Positions 23,243 through 35,747 of a stretch of 64,000 nt of DNA are shown in pieces (positions within the stretch are counted from its first letter, which is position 1; the number at the start of each line of letters is the position of its first letter). Below the pieces are notes generated by a model. That model saw only the letters and a program-made list of their open reading frames with translations, had not been told where the DNA came from and searched no databases. The stretch is from contig CM055099.1 of assembly GCA_029204225.1 (NCBI GenBank), positions 62,271,374-62,335,373 of the forward strand. Direction: 5' to 3'. Both the position numbers and the translations under genes were made by a program. Origin of the DNA: Diphasiastrum complanatum (taxonomy: Eukaryota > Streptophyta > Lycopodiopsida > Lycopodiales > Lycopodiaceae).

Positions 23243-26025
23243 CATGATCTACAACCAAAACCTATAGCTCTAAGGGCGAATTTCTAGCATAAAATCTTTC
23301 TTTTCTTGTTGTTTCCATGGGTGGAGCTAGGGTGCGATCCTTTAATGTATCAAATGACATGTGAAGAGAAGATTTTCTTGAAAAGATTTGGTTGACATGT
23401 AGGAAAATATTTTCTTAGTGTTAGAAGAAGTGATGTATAAAAGAATCCTTTTTGATAATGAAAAGTGTGTGTGCCTAGTTTTTTGCATGATAGTGAGTCT
23501 TGCAATTGCTTTTGACTTTCTTCTTTGTGTGATTGTAAAACGTGATTTATCATTTCCAAGCTTTTTGATATAATATAGACTATGAGTGTTTTTATTTACA
23601 ACCTAAACCTTAGGATATGTCAAAAAGGAATAATCAATTTTTACTAAGAAGAGAAGTCTACACCCACCGTAATGTAGTTTTAAGGGGAAGAAGTCAAAAC
23701 AATCGAGGAGAGCTTGGAAGCTCACTGAAGTCTAAGGAAAACTTGCAAAACTTCAAGCGTATGATTGGAATTTTGCCTTTGATTCAAGACGGTTCCATAT
23801 TAGCTCCACGGATACATGGTTTTGAGGTCCTCTTTGATATTTGGATGTGAAGATCTCTGACAGGCCATGAGTTCTAGATCATGTGCCTTATAGAGGAGAG
23901 ACAAAGTGTTTGAGAGTAATCAAGTCAATTTCTACTAGCTTTGAGCTTTGTCACAAGACATTAGTGGCTTCTAGGCAAGAAGACAAATGAATTTGGATCC
24001 TTGCATGGATGTTAAAAAATGCACGCGACATTGATATAGACTAATGTTGATGTTGGTGATTAGAAACAAAATGTTGCTACATGATCTGTAAACAGGCGAA
24101 TCAAATTTCAAGACACAAAAGTTGCAACTCTACAATGGTGAGGCATGTGGTGAATTTGCTTGCCATTGAACAAAAAAGGGATTTGGAGCTTTAGATAGTC
24201 TGCACGGAGTGATTGCAAGCATTATACACAATCTCGTTCTCAAAAGGGACAACAAACTCAATGAGTCTATATAAAAGCAACAAGGCTATTCAAAGACACT
24301 TTGCAAGTTTATGTGATAATTATATGGAATAGTTCTTCCATCCGTTGAGGAGGAGCTTAGAGGATAATTGTGGAAGTGTTGAGTCTTCCCATTTTAAAAA
24401 AAAACACATGAGTTGAGTGTTTTACATGTAGTCAACAATAGACTACAACTGCATTTAAGATTCTATAACATCTCTTTAGTATGAAGTAATGATGTCTCTC
24501 TACTATGCAGTAACACATTTCTCTTTCTCTATGTGTGTGATGTAGCATTAGTTTTGGTAATGTTGTGAAGTGTGACTTGAGGCTTTGAGTTGCAAAACTC
24601 GTTGGTGGATTGCTTCTACACATCTCAGATAGTGTTGGGCTACATTAGCTTGCTCTTCAAATTCCAATCCAAAGTGCCAAGTCGAATTCGTGAAAAATCA
24701 CTTTTTAACAACTCATAAATATAACTATCAGAAAGCTCTTTAATGGAATCACTGATAAGAAAATGCTCATTGACGTTATCGCTTGATTGGAAAGAATCCA
24801 TATTTCCTCAAACTTCATGGTGCAACTTATTGTTTATTATTGCCGTTGAGTTCTTATTTCAGCCTTTATTTGCAAAGGCATCTATAGGCTCTTTAAGTCA
24901 CCAAACATTAGGTTTTCCCTAACTTTTAGCATGGCTGATTAGAATCACATTTAAACTCCTACAAGTATTCAATTATTGAGCATTGTCTATATTAGATATA
25001 AAGAGCTGACATTTAACTCAACTATGTTGAATATAAGGATGGCAATTGATCCAAATGACTTGTTGATAACCTGAATTATATTATGCTCACTTTTACTATT
25101 TCAAACCCACACAAAAATGTTAAAACTGATTCAATAGTGTAAATATTAAACATGGCAGGAGTTAAATCTCAAAGATGATGTGATTCTTCTTCATTCATTG
25201 AAAAGGAAATGCCTTAAAACTCTACCAGTATACAAATTGAGGATAATGTGAATGAACCACTCTAACAAAAGAGATTTGCAAACATGACCCAAAAATAATC
25301 ATTGTAATTGCTATTTTTCATGCAAGAAAGTTACCAACTTCAAGCATTAACGTATAGAAATGCCTATGGGCCTTTTGAACAATTTGTGTCACAGATTTAA
25401 GGTTTTCCAAGGGGTAATCGTCAAATGTATTGAACTATTCGGATGATCAAGTGCATCAAATTTTTTGAGTTGACACCAATTAATTGAAAGCATCATAAGC
25501 TATCATGAATTGTAGAAGAACAACAAATTTTGGGCTAAGTGTTGAGTCTTATACTATTATCTGAGCTCAACATGTTGTGGTGGGACTTTTTTGCATATCA
25601 ATACGAATATTCACCTATTCCTACTCATATATTCCTAACTTTAATGAGGAAGCTGAGGAATTACAGATGCCATCATTTCAGAAATATCATCTAATTTACA
25701 TGCATAGTATACTATCTTTGGAGCTAATTACTTACATAAGATTGAACAAGAAGTTATAAAGCTCTCTAGTAGATGAGCGATTTGTATCCGGATTCCGGAC
25801 AACTCTTGGAAGCTACAGAAGCAGCAAATCAAGTAGTCAATATGCAAATGCAGATCCTATGCAACCAATTTGATAAGAGAAACAATCTTTTTTTTCCGAC
25901 ACATCACTTTTAAATGATTGCTTTGCTATTCAGGTGCTCTTGTTGTAGTTACAAGGTGGCATCATGAATTCCATCATCTAATTTGAAGTTTTTCTAGAGC
26001 AAGATCACATATATTGGAGGTGTGC
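23243..26025. other. AT-rich stretch with no recognised gene
   Basis: Only short open frames with no known motifs. I found no LTR ends, tRNA or splice-supported exons here. It contains the 3' flank of the minus-strand IBA57-like gene, including AATAAA-like signals that I could not single out. Confidence 0.35.
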
Positions 26026-29000
26026 TTAAGCACTTGATATAGCCCTTTGCTCATCTTTGTGGCCCCATTCACTGGGCCACCACTTTGGCCTTACAACTTT
26101 CACATGTACAATTTCTGATGCATCCACAGTCAAATCATGTGCCTCTCTTTGAGATGCTTCAAGCCTCAAAAGGGCAAGGCCTCGACATCCTATGACGGTT
26201 GTGACAATGCCAACCTTCTTCCCAGATGTCTTGTCATGGATTTCAGCTCCAGGAGCAACTGCTTGTTGAACTTCTGCAATGTGGAAAATTGTGAGCAGCA
26301 GTATTGGGCCTTAACTACTCAACCCAAAAGCTAGCATCTCTTTAAATTTTCTTTTTTCATAACACAGTGTTTCTTCTGCTGCAGGTCTCAATTTTAATGG
26401 CATTGAAACATCATGACACGATAGTAGACCATATGCGAGGTTACAATATATTAACACCATTATTTAGTCAAAAAAGTCGATAAACTTTTCAGAATGTTAA
26501 TGTTGTAAGCCCGGTGATATCATGTCTTTAAATCACAATATAGTATCAAGCAACTCCAAGCAGGTTTCTAATAGTCATATTTCTAGTAATAGATGTTACC
26601 TGACTGATAAAAGGCATCACAGATCTTGCAGTTTTGCAAAAGACTAACAGACTTTTTCCCAGTAAGGGAAGTACAGGACTAGTTCTTTGAATGGATGAAA
26701 AACGGATGAGAACTTGTAAGTCCTTCACAGCTGTGATTTCAATGCCATCTCATATGATGCAAAAGAAATTGCTTCAAACAAATCAACTTACCTTCACCAT
26801 CATCTTTGACAAAATTTACTGGCATTATACGCTTACGAATAACACCACGATGATGTGTACGAGCCACTAGTTCTTGACCCATGTAGCAGCCTTTGTCAAA
26901 ACTGATAGCATTTACCCCAGCTAGATTGTACTCCAAAGGGATTGCTTCTCCTGTATGCCGAAATACTTTCCCATTTGATCAATACAAAAATCATCCCAAA
27001 AAGCATTTTACAGGAATGAATGATCTGAGAAATAACACATGTTTGACAAGTGTGCTATATCTATCTGGCAAAACGAAGAAGCCATTGAAAAGGTCCAATC
27101 TTTTAAAAGTTTTACCGCTTCGAATCTCTGTGGGGCCTTCAGGAACACCTTGCTCTAGTCTCCACAGCAAGTAGAATTCCTCATTGAGATCTTCATTTGC
27201 TTCCACTAGTGGTGCTGAACAGATTAAGCAGAATAACAGAGAAAATGTCAACCAAAAAACTAGCAACATGTCTAAGAACTAGCTAAACTTGAAAGAGCTG
27301 TGTACAATCAAATTTGAAACCCACTGCTAATATAAAATCATCAAAATATTGACTTAGCCCAAAGAACAACCACTTGATGTAACTTAGCCTCCATAACTAT
27401 AGGCAATGCATGCAAGAGACTTGTCTGAACCAGCAGTCACTGAGTTGTACAGTTACTGAACAGCCAATTCCTCATGGATGGAATTGAAAAGCCAATTTGG
27501 CCGTAACAAAAGTAAACAATGGCAGTGAGTGAAAATTTATATATATAGTCTTATGAGCAACAAATGCATGGTGATTGGGATTATCCGCCATCCATCAAGC
27601 ATTTAAATGTCAACATGTGTGAAAAGCCACATCACAGGGAAATCATTGGCCAAAAGTCAGGTGCCTACGGTTGACATTGGCAGGAAACACTCCTCTTGAA
27701 CCAAGATCTTGTAGTCGAGGATCTGTGTACCATCTCCACCCATCGGCTTCCCCCTCTGCAGCAGTGCAACCTGCAAGATCTCTGCTACCACCCCACCCAA
27801 TGCCACCAGTCCCCTCTCTCACTTCGGAAGTCGCTGACTCTTTGCCTCCAAAGCGCTGCCACACTGAAAGATCGTTTGAAACATTTCCAATATCCACCTT
27901 AGAGCGCAAACGATACCTGTTAAAGCCAGCCCATTTATAATATACCTTTGAAACGCAACAGGCACCACAAGACCATGTCCAAAGAAATCCCTACAGTGCA
28001 CAAATATCAGAAACAAAATCATAGCTTGAAGACGATTCGTCAGAAAATAGTCCTATGTCCAACTTGCATGCCCATAAATTAATCCCTGATCTGAAGGAGA
28101 ACTGACCTATCTAATCTAAATTTCTCAACCGTGGCCCCGTCCCTTGATGAAGTGCAGGGACACGCCAGCACACCACTCCCCCCCGCCCCCCTCTCCCCAA
28201 AAGAGACGAAGACTTCAAATCAAAATTATATCATGAAGCAAGATTCTTAACTTATGAATCTGACTAGTCTGTCAAAATTAGCTCCAATGTACCTCACTCT
28301 GTACGGATCCTTGTAGAAAGGAGCATTCCAATAGCCTTTATCAAAGATTGACATAGTTTGCCACATTGTTCAAATTCCTAAGCAACTCTAAATATAGATC
28401 ATCAAGCTAGTTTCCAAGATCCTCACTATATAACTCTTCTAGAAGATTAAAGACAGAACACAAGCTATTTTGAAATTCATGTAACACTTTCGTCACCTAT
28501 AGATTTAAAAATGGACTTCAACTATGGCATCTTTCGTACCTTTTCAGGTGATGGACGAGGTCGTCGGCAGATGCAGCATCAACATCAGCCCAAAGTACAG
28601 GCAATCCTTTACCATCTGAGCCAGGAATTGACCCCCTGCCATCCTGTTTGTCCACTGGATATACAGGCTTGTACAGGAACATGTCAAACAGAAACCTGCC
28701 CTGAGGACTCAGCAGTGCAGTGTAGATGGGAGGGTGGACCTGAGCTGGCTGGTTGGGAGTAGGCAGAGGGAGCCTGACTTGCTTTTCTTTATCAAAATTA
28801 CTTACATCATTGGTGGTCAATCCTTGTAGAAACTTGATCACGTCCTGCCCATCAAACCTAATAATGGCCCTGCTCTTGAGGTGGGTAGCATAAGGGCCCT
28901 GGTTTTCCAGTCTAGCTGTTAAACCAGAAGAAGAAGTCTCTTCATGGCTAGAATAATTTCCAGATCTTGAGTGGATATGCGCCATATCCCAGAAGCCAAT

Positions 29001-29114
29001 CGATCTCAATGAACACAGAAGCCAATGGCTGGTTTGCTCTAGTCTAGGGTTTGCATCCTTCGTGACAGAAGGCAGCCTTGAGGCCCAGATGGGCCTGGAA
29101 TGCCTCATAATCAT
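26026..29114 (-). CDS. IBA57: IBA57-like folate-binding Fe-S assembly factor (five coding exons)
   Basis: IBA57 (YgfZ/GcvT-like, COG0354) acts with ISCA proteins in mitochondrial maturation of [4Fe-4S] proteins. I place coding exons at 29114-28540, 27916-27669, 27214-27116, 26950-26792 and 26273-26026, all with GT/AG introns and consistent phase, giving 442 residues. Landmarks in order: [99 protein letters not shown] (the family signature) and, in the last exon, [19 protein letters not shown] and KWWPSEW. This order and spacing follow the plant protein as I remember it. The first 43 residues are basic and could be a mitochondrial presequence; a second Met at 28985 would give 399 residues. The gene looks intact. 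Confidence 0.9.
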
Positions 29115-30020
29115 ATAATTCTATTTTATTTTTAAGCTGTAGATCAAAAGAATCAAAAGCTTTGCCTAATTCAGTCCCAATTCTCAAGCGTGAAATCCAA
29201 AGTACGAGAAGTTTGCTTAATTCAGTCCTAGTTCTCAAGCTTGAGATCCAAAAGTAAGACAAGCATAGACCAACCCTAGGTCTCTGTAGCATATCAGCAT
29301 TTCAGAAGATAAAATAAAAGCTTCAAATCATGCAAATTCTCACTCAAATAGAATTTATCGTTGAATACATTGCATTGCTGGTAATAATCCTGAAAAGAAA
29401 ACTGTAGGTGCGGCTAAATGAGTTCATAATCCACCAAAATATATCATCCTCGTAGCATATCAAACTAATTTTTTTTGCCATAAATTTACTTCAGGCTGCT
29501 CCTAATCTACCGCCAGCATATATCATCTTCAAAAATTTTCAATCTGAAAGAATGAAAATCAATTTTTTTTGCCATCAATTCACTTCAGGCCAGTTCATAA
29601 TCCAAAACCCAACATACATCATCTTCATAATCTATGAATCTGAAAGAGAATCATTTTTTTGCCATCAATTCACTTCAGGCTAGTTCATAATCCAGAACCC
29701 AACATATATCATCTAATCATAGTCCTTATTTTCTCTGAAAAGTAGCTACAAACTGGGTGGGTCGCTTTACCTTATATAAGTTTGTTCCTAAATGTATATA
29801 TACATATATGTTGCAAGAAAAATGCAATGATCAACGTGCAGCTAGCGCTCTCCCCACCCCCTAGCCTCCTCTCCTCTCCTCTCCTCTCCGATGCTCACAA
29901 AAATAGCAGCTCCGTTTTTCATTGGCTCATGGATATTTCTTTCCCTTTTATATGACACCTAGTACTCCTCAACACTAGGCTTGAACATAGGCCTAAACAC
30001 AATTATTTGATTGGGCGAGG
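29115..30020. promoter_or_regulatory. Upstream region of IBA57-like gene with tandem repeats
   Basis: No gene. It holds a two-copy repeat (29160-29210 and 29212-29262, built on TTCAGTCC(C/T)A(A/G)TTCTCAAGC), a three-copy repeat of about 91 bp (29468-29720, each copy starting TTTTTTTGCCAT(C/A)AATT), and a (CTCCT)n run at 29866-29889. Promoter activity is assumed only because it lies 5' of the gene. Confidence 0.5.
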
Positions 30021-32280
30021 ATGGCGGTAGAGAGCAACAGCGCTAGCGATGGCGATAGCGATGGCCACCTTTGTTCTTCTTTTCTAGCAACTGACTATGG
30101 AGAGTTCTCCCAGGATGTTGACATCGATGCGCAGGTGGTTTCATCCTCTCCCTCCGCTTCCAAGGGCATAGCCTTCATGCCTCTGCCTGGTCTTCCTGAT
30201 GTGGCCACGTCGTCAGTGCGAGGTGATGGTTTGTTACCCCTTTCCCTCGTGTGAGCTGTCTTGTCCGCTTTCCCCCTCTCATCTTTCTTCTCCCCTTTTT
30301 CTTTTTCCTTTCTCTTCTCTTCCTTCTTCTTCTCCTCTTCCTCCTTCCTCTTCCGTTCCTTCTGTTGCTCCTTATTGTCTTCCCCTTGTTGCTCCTGCGC
30401 TGCAGGCCCCACCTCTTGTTCTACTTCCTTCTTGCTACCCGCTTTCTCTTGTCAGATTTCCCCCTCTAGGCCCACCTGCTCCTCGGTTCTCTCCTTCTCA
30501 CGGCTCACCGATTTCCTACGCCTCTGTGGCTGCGCCGACTCATTGCTTCTCCACCTCCTTCTCCTCAACTGTCTCCTTCAACGGTTCAGTCGGCAGTTCC
30601 GGATCTACCCCCTCTACAACATGTTGTGGACAGCTCTTCTCTCAACAAGGACTTCCAGCCTCGGCAACGCCTTCAGCCTCAGCGGCTAGCTCGCACCCGG
30701 CCGGTCATCCACTTTGCGCCTCCTCCTCTTACACGAATTGCCAAGCAGGAAAGCAAGCTAAGGCGCAAAATAGGGCACCCTCCAGTGGTATCAGGCAGGA
30801 AGCGTGGCCGCCCTTCTCTTCGGTAGGTTCCTCCTTCTCACTACTGCATCCCGGAGGCCTTCAATCAGTTGTTGTTGCAGGCACAGAAACACCCTCCTAT
30901 GCACCCTGCGGTGTTACCTCTTCTGCAGCTGGCTGTTCAATTGGTAGGTTCGCTTTCTGAGCTGCAAACCGCTCTGTAGTTGCTTACTTTATGGGCAAAT
31001 CCCCTTTTGCGAAAAGTGTCAAACGCTTTGGAGTGAGTCATTGGGAGTGGCTAAACGCTAAGATTCTCTCCTCTCAAGCTCTGAGCAAAGGCTTCTTTTT
31101 GTTCAATTTTTCTTCTACACAGGAGGTCAACTTCGTCCTTGCCAATGGTCCTAATCTTTATGCAGGCAATCTGGTTTATGTCACCAGATACAGTGATGCA
31201 TTCACAATTCATGACTCCTCACAAATGGAAGTTCTGGTTTGGGTTGAGCTCCCTTTTTTCCTCCCAAGCTCTTGCCAACTTTGGATGTGGTTTTTCCTAG
31301 CCTCGGCAAAGTTCTGCTTATCCAGCCCCCTAAGCTCCATAATCCATCTCCTCATGTGCAAGCTTGTATTTTATGGAAGCTAGCTGATTCTCATGTGGAA
31401 CAGTTGCAGTTCCACTGCGATGGTCGTGTCTACTCTCAAACAATTATTTTTAAAGGGCTGCCAAATTCTTGTTATCGATGTCGTCGCCTTGGTCATGCAG
31501 TTGCTTCTTGCCCAGTTCCCCCTCGACGCCCTTTCCAGCACCCACTTGGGCAATCGGCTACTTCCTAGCTTGGCCGTCTTCTGCCCTTGTCAAAGGCCAC
31601 CCCTATGCTGCCCTCTACTGCTGCCTATGCCTGTTGCTCTCCGTCAGTCACCAATGCCAGTTTTGTCCAATCCGGCATCGCAGCTCAGCATTGAGGCCTT
31701 TCAACATCAAGATCACTCCTTGTTTATGTCGGCTGCACCCCTTCGGCATCAGAGCACTGCGGAGACTATGCCGCCTGTGCAACTATCGCATGAGACACCT
31801 CCTCTGACTGTTTCGTCCCCTGCTGATCAACCTCACAATCAGTTTTCTTCCTTGTCTTTGCCTTTGCCAACTTTGTCGGGTGCTACTGTCTCTACCTTAC
31901 CCCGACTTTGGGCGGATTATCCTCCGGAAGGGCTTTTCTCAGCCCTTCTAAGTAGTACTCCTGGACAGCCCCTGCTTCAGCAGGATATTGAGACTCTTCC
32001 ACCAACCTCAGATAACATCACCATTGATGGCATTCATGCCCCCCATCGTAAAGGGCCTCGTGCATCGGCGCCTTCTATTGCCTTGTTGTCAGTTGTTCCA
32101 GCCAGGATTTCCAAGAAACGACGTGCTTCTGGGAAGTCTAATCCTCAATCTTCCCCATGGCTCATTGATCTGAAGCGGGACATGTGTGCTAAGTTCCTTT
32201 CAACTCCTCCTGCTGATATAACTTCTCCTCATGTAGCCTCTATCTCTACTGGGGTTGCTTCTATGCCACTGGACGCATGA
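30021..32280 (+). pseudogene. LINE ORF1 (RNA-binding, DUF4283 and zinc knuckle)
   Basis: It starts MAVESNSASDGDSDGHLCSS at 30021, runs through a Pro/Ser/pyrimidine-rich region with several frameshifts (30250-30960), and includes RKRGRPSLR, an AT-hook-like motif, at about 30798-30824. From 30991 the frame reads WEWLNAKILSSQALSKGFFL, FNFSSTQEVNFVLANGPNLY and VWVELP, matching the DUF4283 domain of plant L1 ORF1. After a shift, LPTLDVVFPSLGKVLLI and CYRCRRLGHAVASCP (CX2CX4HX4C) follow. The last frame ends TGA at 32278-32280. ORF1 proteins coat element RNA. At least three frameshifts make it non-functional as it stands. Confidence 0.75.
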
Positions 32281-34250
32281 ATATCTATTCCTGGAATGTG
32301 AGAGGTCGTCTGGCTAGAGTTATTGCATCTTATCCCCGCCGTAATGTTATCAATGGGTAGCAAGAGACTAAATTGCGAGAGTTCAATCAGCACTGCTTGA
32401 TCAAGAAATTTGCAGCCTCTTTCCATTATGTGGTGTCTCCGGCACACGGGACGCGTGGTGGGGTTCTTACCCTTGTCTCTCGCGACTGGCATGTGCTTTC
32501 TAGTTCCTTTGATCTAGCTGGTCGGTGGACTCTCCTCCAGGTCAGCAAACATGGTTTTGCTTTTTCTATCCTTGACTTCTATGCACCCACCTCCTCCCTG
32601 CTCCGCATTGACTTTTGGTATAACCTTCCTTCTATCCAGGATATCCGTCTGTGCTTGGGGACTTCAATATGTATATTGGCCCTTCTGATGTGTCGAAAAT
32701 AGGATAGATAATGTAATGCAAAAACTTCTTACTTCCAATGCATGACTACGCCTATCAAAAATTGAACAAAGCAGTAGTGATGAAAATCATGTTCAATCTT
32801 TAGCAATCTTTAGCAACTAACTTTGAAATCGCTATATACTAAGTGATTACGTAGCCAAACATAAAGTATTGAATTCTCAAACAATTTTTATCAGTTACAA
32901 AAGCAATACAAATATGCATGCATTATGACATATAGTGAACACAATAAGAAGATAGTATTTATTCAAAAAAACAAAATCAGATGCTAATGAGCGCAAAATA
33001 AAAGCAAATAGAAACCGCGCACTCTAAGTTGTCTCTAAGTAACTAAAGATAAGTCTGATAATAAGCAGCTCTGTTGATAAGTAGTAGCGTAATAGCAACT
33101 CTAAAATAAATCTCTAAAAGACTGACCTAGAATGCTCAAAAGAGTTCAAGCTTGAAAGCTTGATAGAGAGCTAACAACAATATTTTCTGATTGTGAATGA
33201 TCTGCTTGATAAGAGCGTAGGAAGCATTGAGTAATAACACTCAACTCCTTCACAACTCACAATGTTGATTTGTTGTTTCAAAACTTGAGAACTTTTGAAC
33301 TTAAGAAGAGATGTATGAGCAGCTGATTTATACTAAGTGATTAGGTCGTCAAATGTGATTGCCAGTTGGCTGGTGTCTGTTGGCATTCATCCAGTTCCTT
33401 CTCAAAAATTGATTGCTGATAAGAGGTGAAAATTTGTCGTAAATAGTCTGTCTGCATAAATGAACTAAAACTGTTATTGCAGAAATGAACTAAAACTGCC
33501 ACAAGGTGTCGCAAAAAGGCAACAGTGTCGGCTTTTTGGAAAAAACCTGAAAGTATCCTTAAATCTCATTTAGGGTAGCCCCACACTTCGCCGGAGTCAT
33601 TTCCTTAACATTTGAGACTCTTTGAAAAATGTGAATAAGGCGACTGCATATTAACTCGTAATTCCTGACAGGCGAAAAATGCAAAAAAGGCGACACTACA
33701 TTTCAACACGAGATTCTTGACAGGCGACAATGTCACGATTGTAGAGAGAGAAAATGCGACACTGTTGTCAAACTCTGTGTATCTCTGCAGACTATGTAAA
33801 AACACTTGTAAATCTACAGACTGTGTAAAGACATGGAAAAATCCGCAAAACTGGACAAATAATGGATGAGAATTAAAACCGATCAGTCGATTAGTAAGAA
33901 GGAGAATAATCCAACGTGATACTCCTTATTCGATTTCTACTTCTAAGTCTCTTGCCTGGTCTAGCTTCCAATCTTCTCATTCTCAAATCACTCCCTTCGC
34001 GACTTCACACATCACACTTGAACTAATTGCAGACCCGGTCCTTCCTTTTCATCGTCACGGCTTGATTGTTTTTATGTCTCTTCTTCTGCCTCTTGGCTCC
34101 GACTCCTTTCTATTGAGACACATAACTTTACTGCCCTTTCTGATCACAGCCCTATCCTGCCTAATTGTCATTTTCATCCTTTGCTTTCTGTTCCTTTTTT
34201 CTCTCCTTACGTCATGAATTCTCATGTGCCAATCTTAGCATTCAAACGTC
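32277..34250 (+). pseudogene. LINE ORF2 start: endonuclease, split by an LTR
   Basis: ATG at 32277 overlaps the ORF1 stop as ATGA. It begins MNIYSWNVRGR, the standard endonuclease start. An in-frame TAG replaces the residue before QETK (catalytic Glu region). GGVLTLVSRDW, LDFYAPTSS and GDFNMYIGPSD follow. After the inserted LTR the frame continues past 33921, and another frame near 34110-34170 gives FTALSDHSPIL, the terminal SDH motif. The protein would nick target DNA. The reverse transcriptase has been lost. Confidence 0.8.
32691..33916 (-). repeat. Solo LTR of copia family A inside LINE ORF2
   Basis: The reverse complement aligns with the copia A LTR: TGTTGGATTATTCTCC-like start (first base mutated), GATTAGTCGATC-type words, GTGTCGC repeats, and the other end at TGTCGAAAAT. 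It is flanked by TGATG (32686-32690) and TGATA (33917-33921), a probable 5-bp target duplication with one change. No internal sequence is present. Confidence 0.8.
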
Positions 34251-34410
34251 TAATCCACTACAGAATTGGATAAACAATGGATGAAGATTAAAACCGATTA
34301 GTCGATTGGTAAGAAGGAGAATAATCCAACACTCCCCCTTAATCTGAATCCTTGAATGCCTTGACCTTCAAACTTAATTCCACACAAAATCTTATGTGTG
34401 ATTCCAAACT

Positions 34411-35700
34411 TCATGCTTTGGTAAAAATATCAGTTGTCATATCTTGTGTTCTACAATACTGTAATCTAACCTCTTCGTTGAGAACTTTGCTTTTGACGAA
34501 ATGATACTTCAGTTCAATGTGCTTACTCCTGGAATGAAATCTAGGGTTGGCTGATAACGCGATGGCACTTTGATTATCACAAAATAATGTCGTCAGAGCA
34601 TATTGATTCAGATCGATATCTGAGAGTAAGTTTCTCCACCAAATTGCTTTCTTTGCAGCTTGAGAGGCTGCAATATACTCTGACTCTGTGGAAGATAGAG
34701 CTATCAAAGATTGCTTGTGACTGTTCCAGAAAATTGAACCATTGTTGAGGAAGAATGTAAATTCGAAAGTGGATTTACGAGTGTCTACATCTCCTGCCCA
34801 ACTTGTATCTGTGAAAAACCACTAAGTAAATTGAGTTTGTCGTTGCTGACTGCTCCGTAACAAATGCAAAAGTCCATAGTAGCTCGAAGATATCTAATGA
34901 CTCTGATAAGAGCCTTCCAATGTGTTATACCAGGATTAGTCATAAACTGACTGAGAGAGTTGACTGCAAAAGCTATGTCTGGCCTAGTGCAGATCATGGC
35001 GTACATAAGAGATCCTATAATAGAATGGTAAGGATACTCAGGCATCTGCTGCTTCTCATGAATTGTTTGGGGACACTGGTCCTTTGACAATTTGAGTCCT
35101 AGTTCCATTGGTGAGAGAGCTAACTTGCTATTCATCAGATTATATTTGACTAACATGTTGTCGATGTACCTCTGTTGTGTAATGTAGATGATTGTTCTTG
35201 AGTCGGCTTCTGATTCGTTGTAGCCTTCTTGGAGCTTTTCTGCTTCTGTCGTTTAGAGCCTTTGTTGACATATAGAGCCTGAGAGGAGGAAGTAGACGGA
35301 GTGTCTTGACTTCTTATATTATCTTCTTGCAGCAACACAATGATAACTCTAGTAAGAGCTAAATCTAAGTGTGTCAATATGATCATCACCCAGTTCTCAT
35401 ATGTAGAGGGCAAGCTTCAAAGCAATGTCATAAATACATCTTGATCGTCTATGACTGATCTAATAGCGGCCATCTATTGCAAGAGATTCTTAAACTGAGT
35501 AATGTGACTCTGAAGTGAATCACCAACATACATTTTGAATGTGAAGAATTTCCTTCGTAGATGTAACTTAGTAGTTACGTCCCTCACGTCATATGGTGAG
35601 TTCAAGATGTCCCAAACGTCTTTGACGTTTTAGCTTCAACTATGTCTCCAATATGTGTATCTGATATATTGAGGATAATAAGCACAAAAGCTTTACCGTC
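34411..35700 (-). pseudogene. Chimera: copia gag joined to RT end and RNase H
   Basis: 35413-35150 is a gag segment (MPSTYENWVMIILTHLDLAL) that ends by running out of frame into ITQQRYIDN-type sequence of the copia reverse transcriptase. So protease, integrase and most of the reverse transcriptase are deleted. 35156-34785 holds ICTRPDIAFAVNSLSQFM, and 34707-34411 is RNase H with LSSTESEYIAASQAAK and FCDNQSAIALSANPRFHSRS. It closely matches copia A at 20900-21690. Confidence 0.88.
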
Positions 35701-35747
35701 CTTTGATTTTCACTTTGAGTCGTTGTGTTCAGGATTTACTTCTTTAC

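Larger units (their letters stand above)
30021..34255 (+). mobile_element. L1-like LINE, 3'-truncated and interrupted
   Basis: ORF1 with a DUF4283-like domain and a CCHC knuckle is followed by ORF2 starting with an APE-type endonuclease. A solo copia LTR interrupts the endonuclease at 32691-33916. The endonuclease resumes at 33917 and ends at about 34255, where the chimeric element begins. No reverse transcriptase remains. Confidence 0.85.

Noticed and set aside
27671-27940. Plus-strand frames of 60-90 codons
   Set aside because: They are antisense shadows of IBA57-like exon 2, whose splice sites and motifs are on the minus strand.
30095-30960. Opposing long frames in a pyrimidine-rich tract (Lys/Glu-rich on minus, Ser/Phe/Leu-rich on plus)
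   Set aside because: Low-complexity composition keeps both strands open; the plus strand belongs to the LINE ORF1 region.
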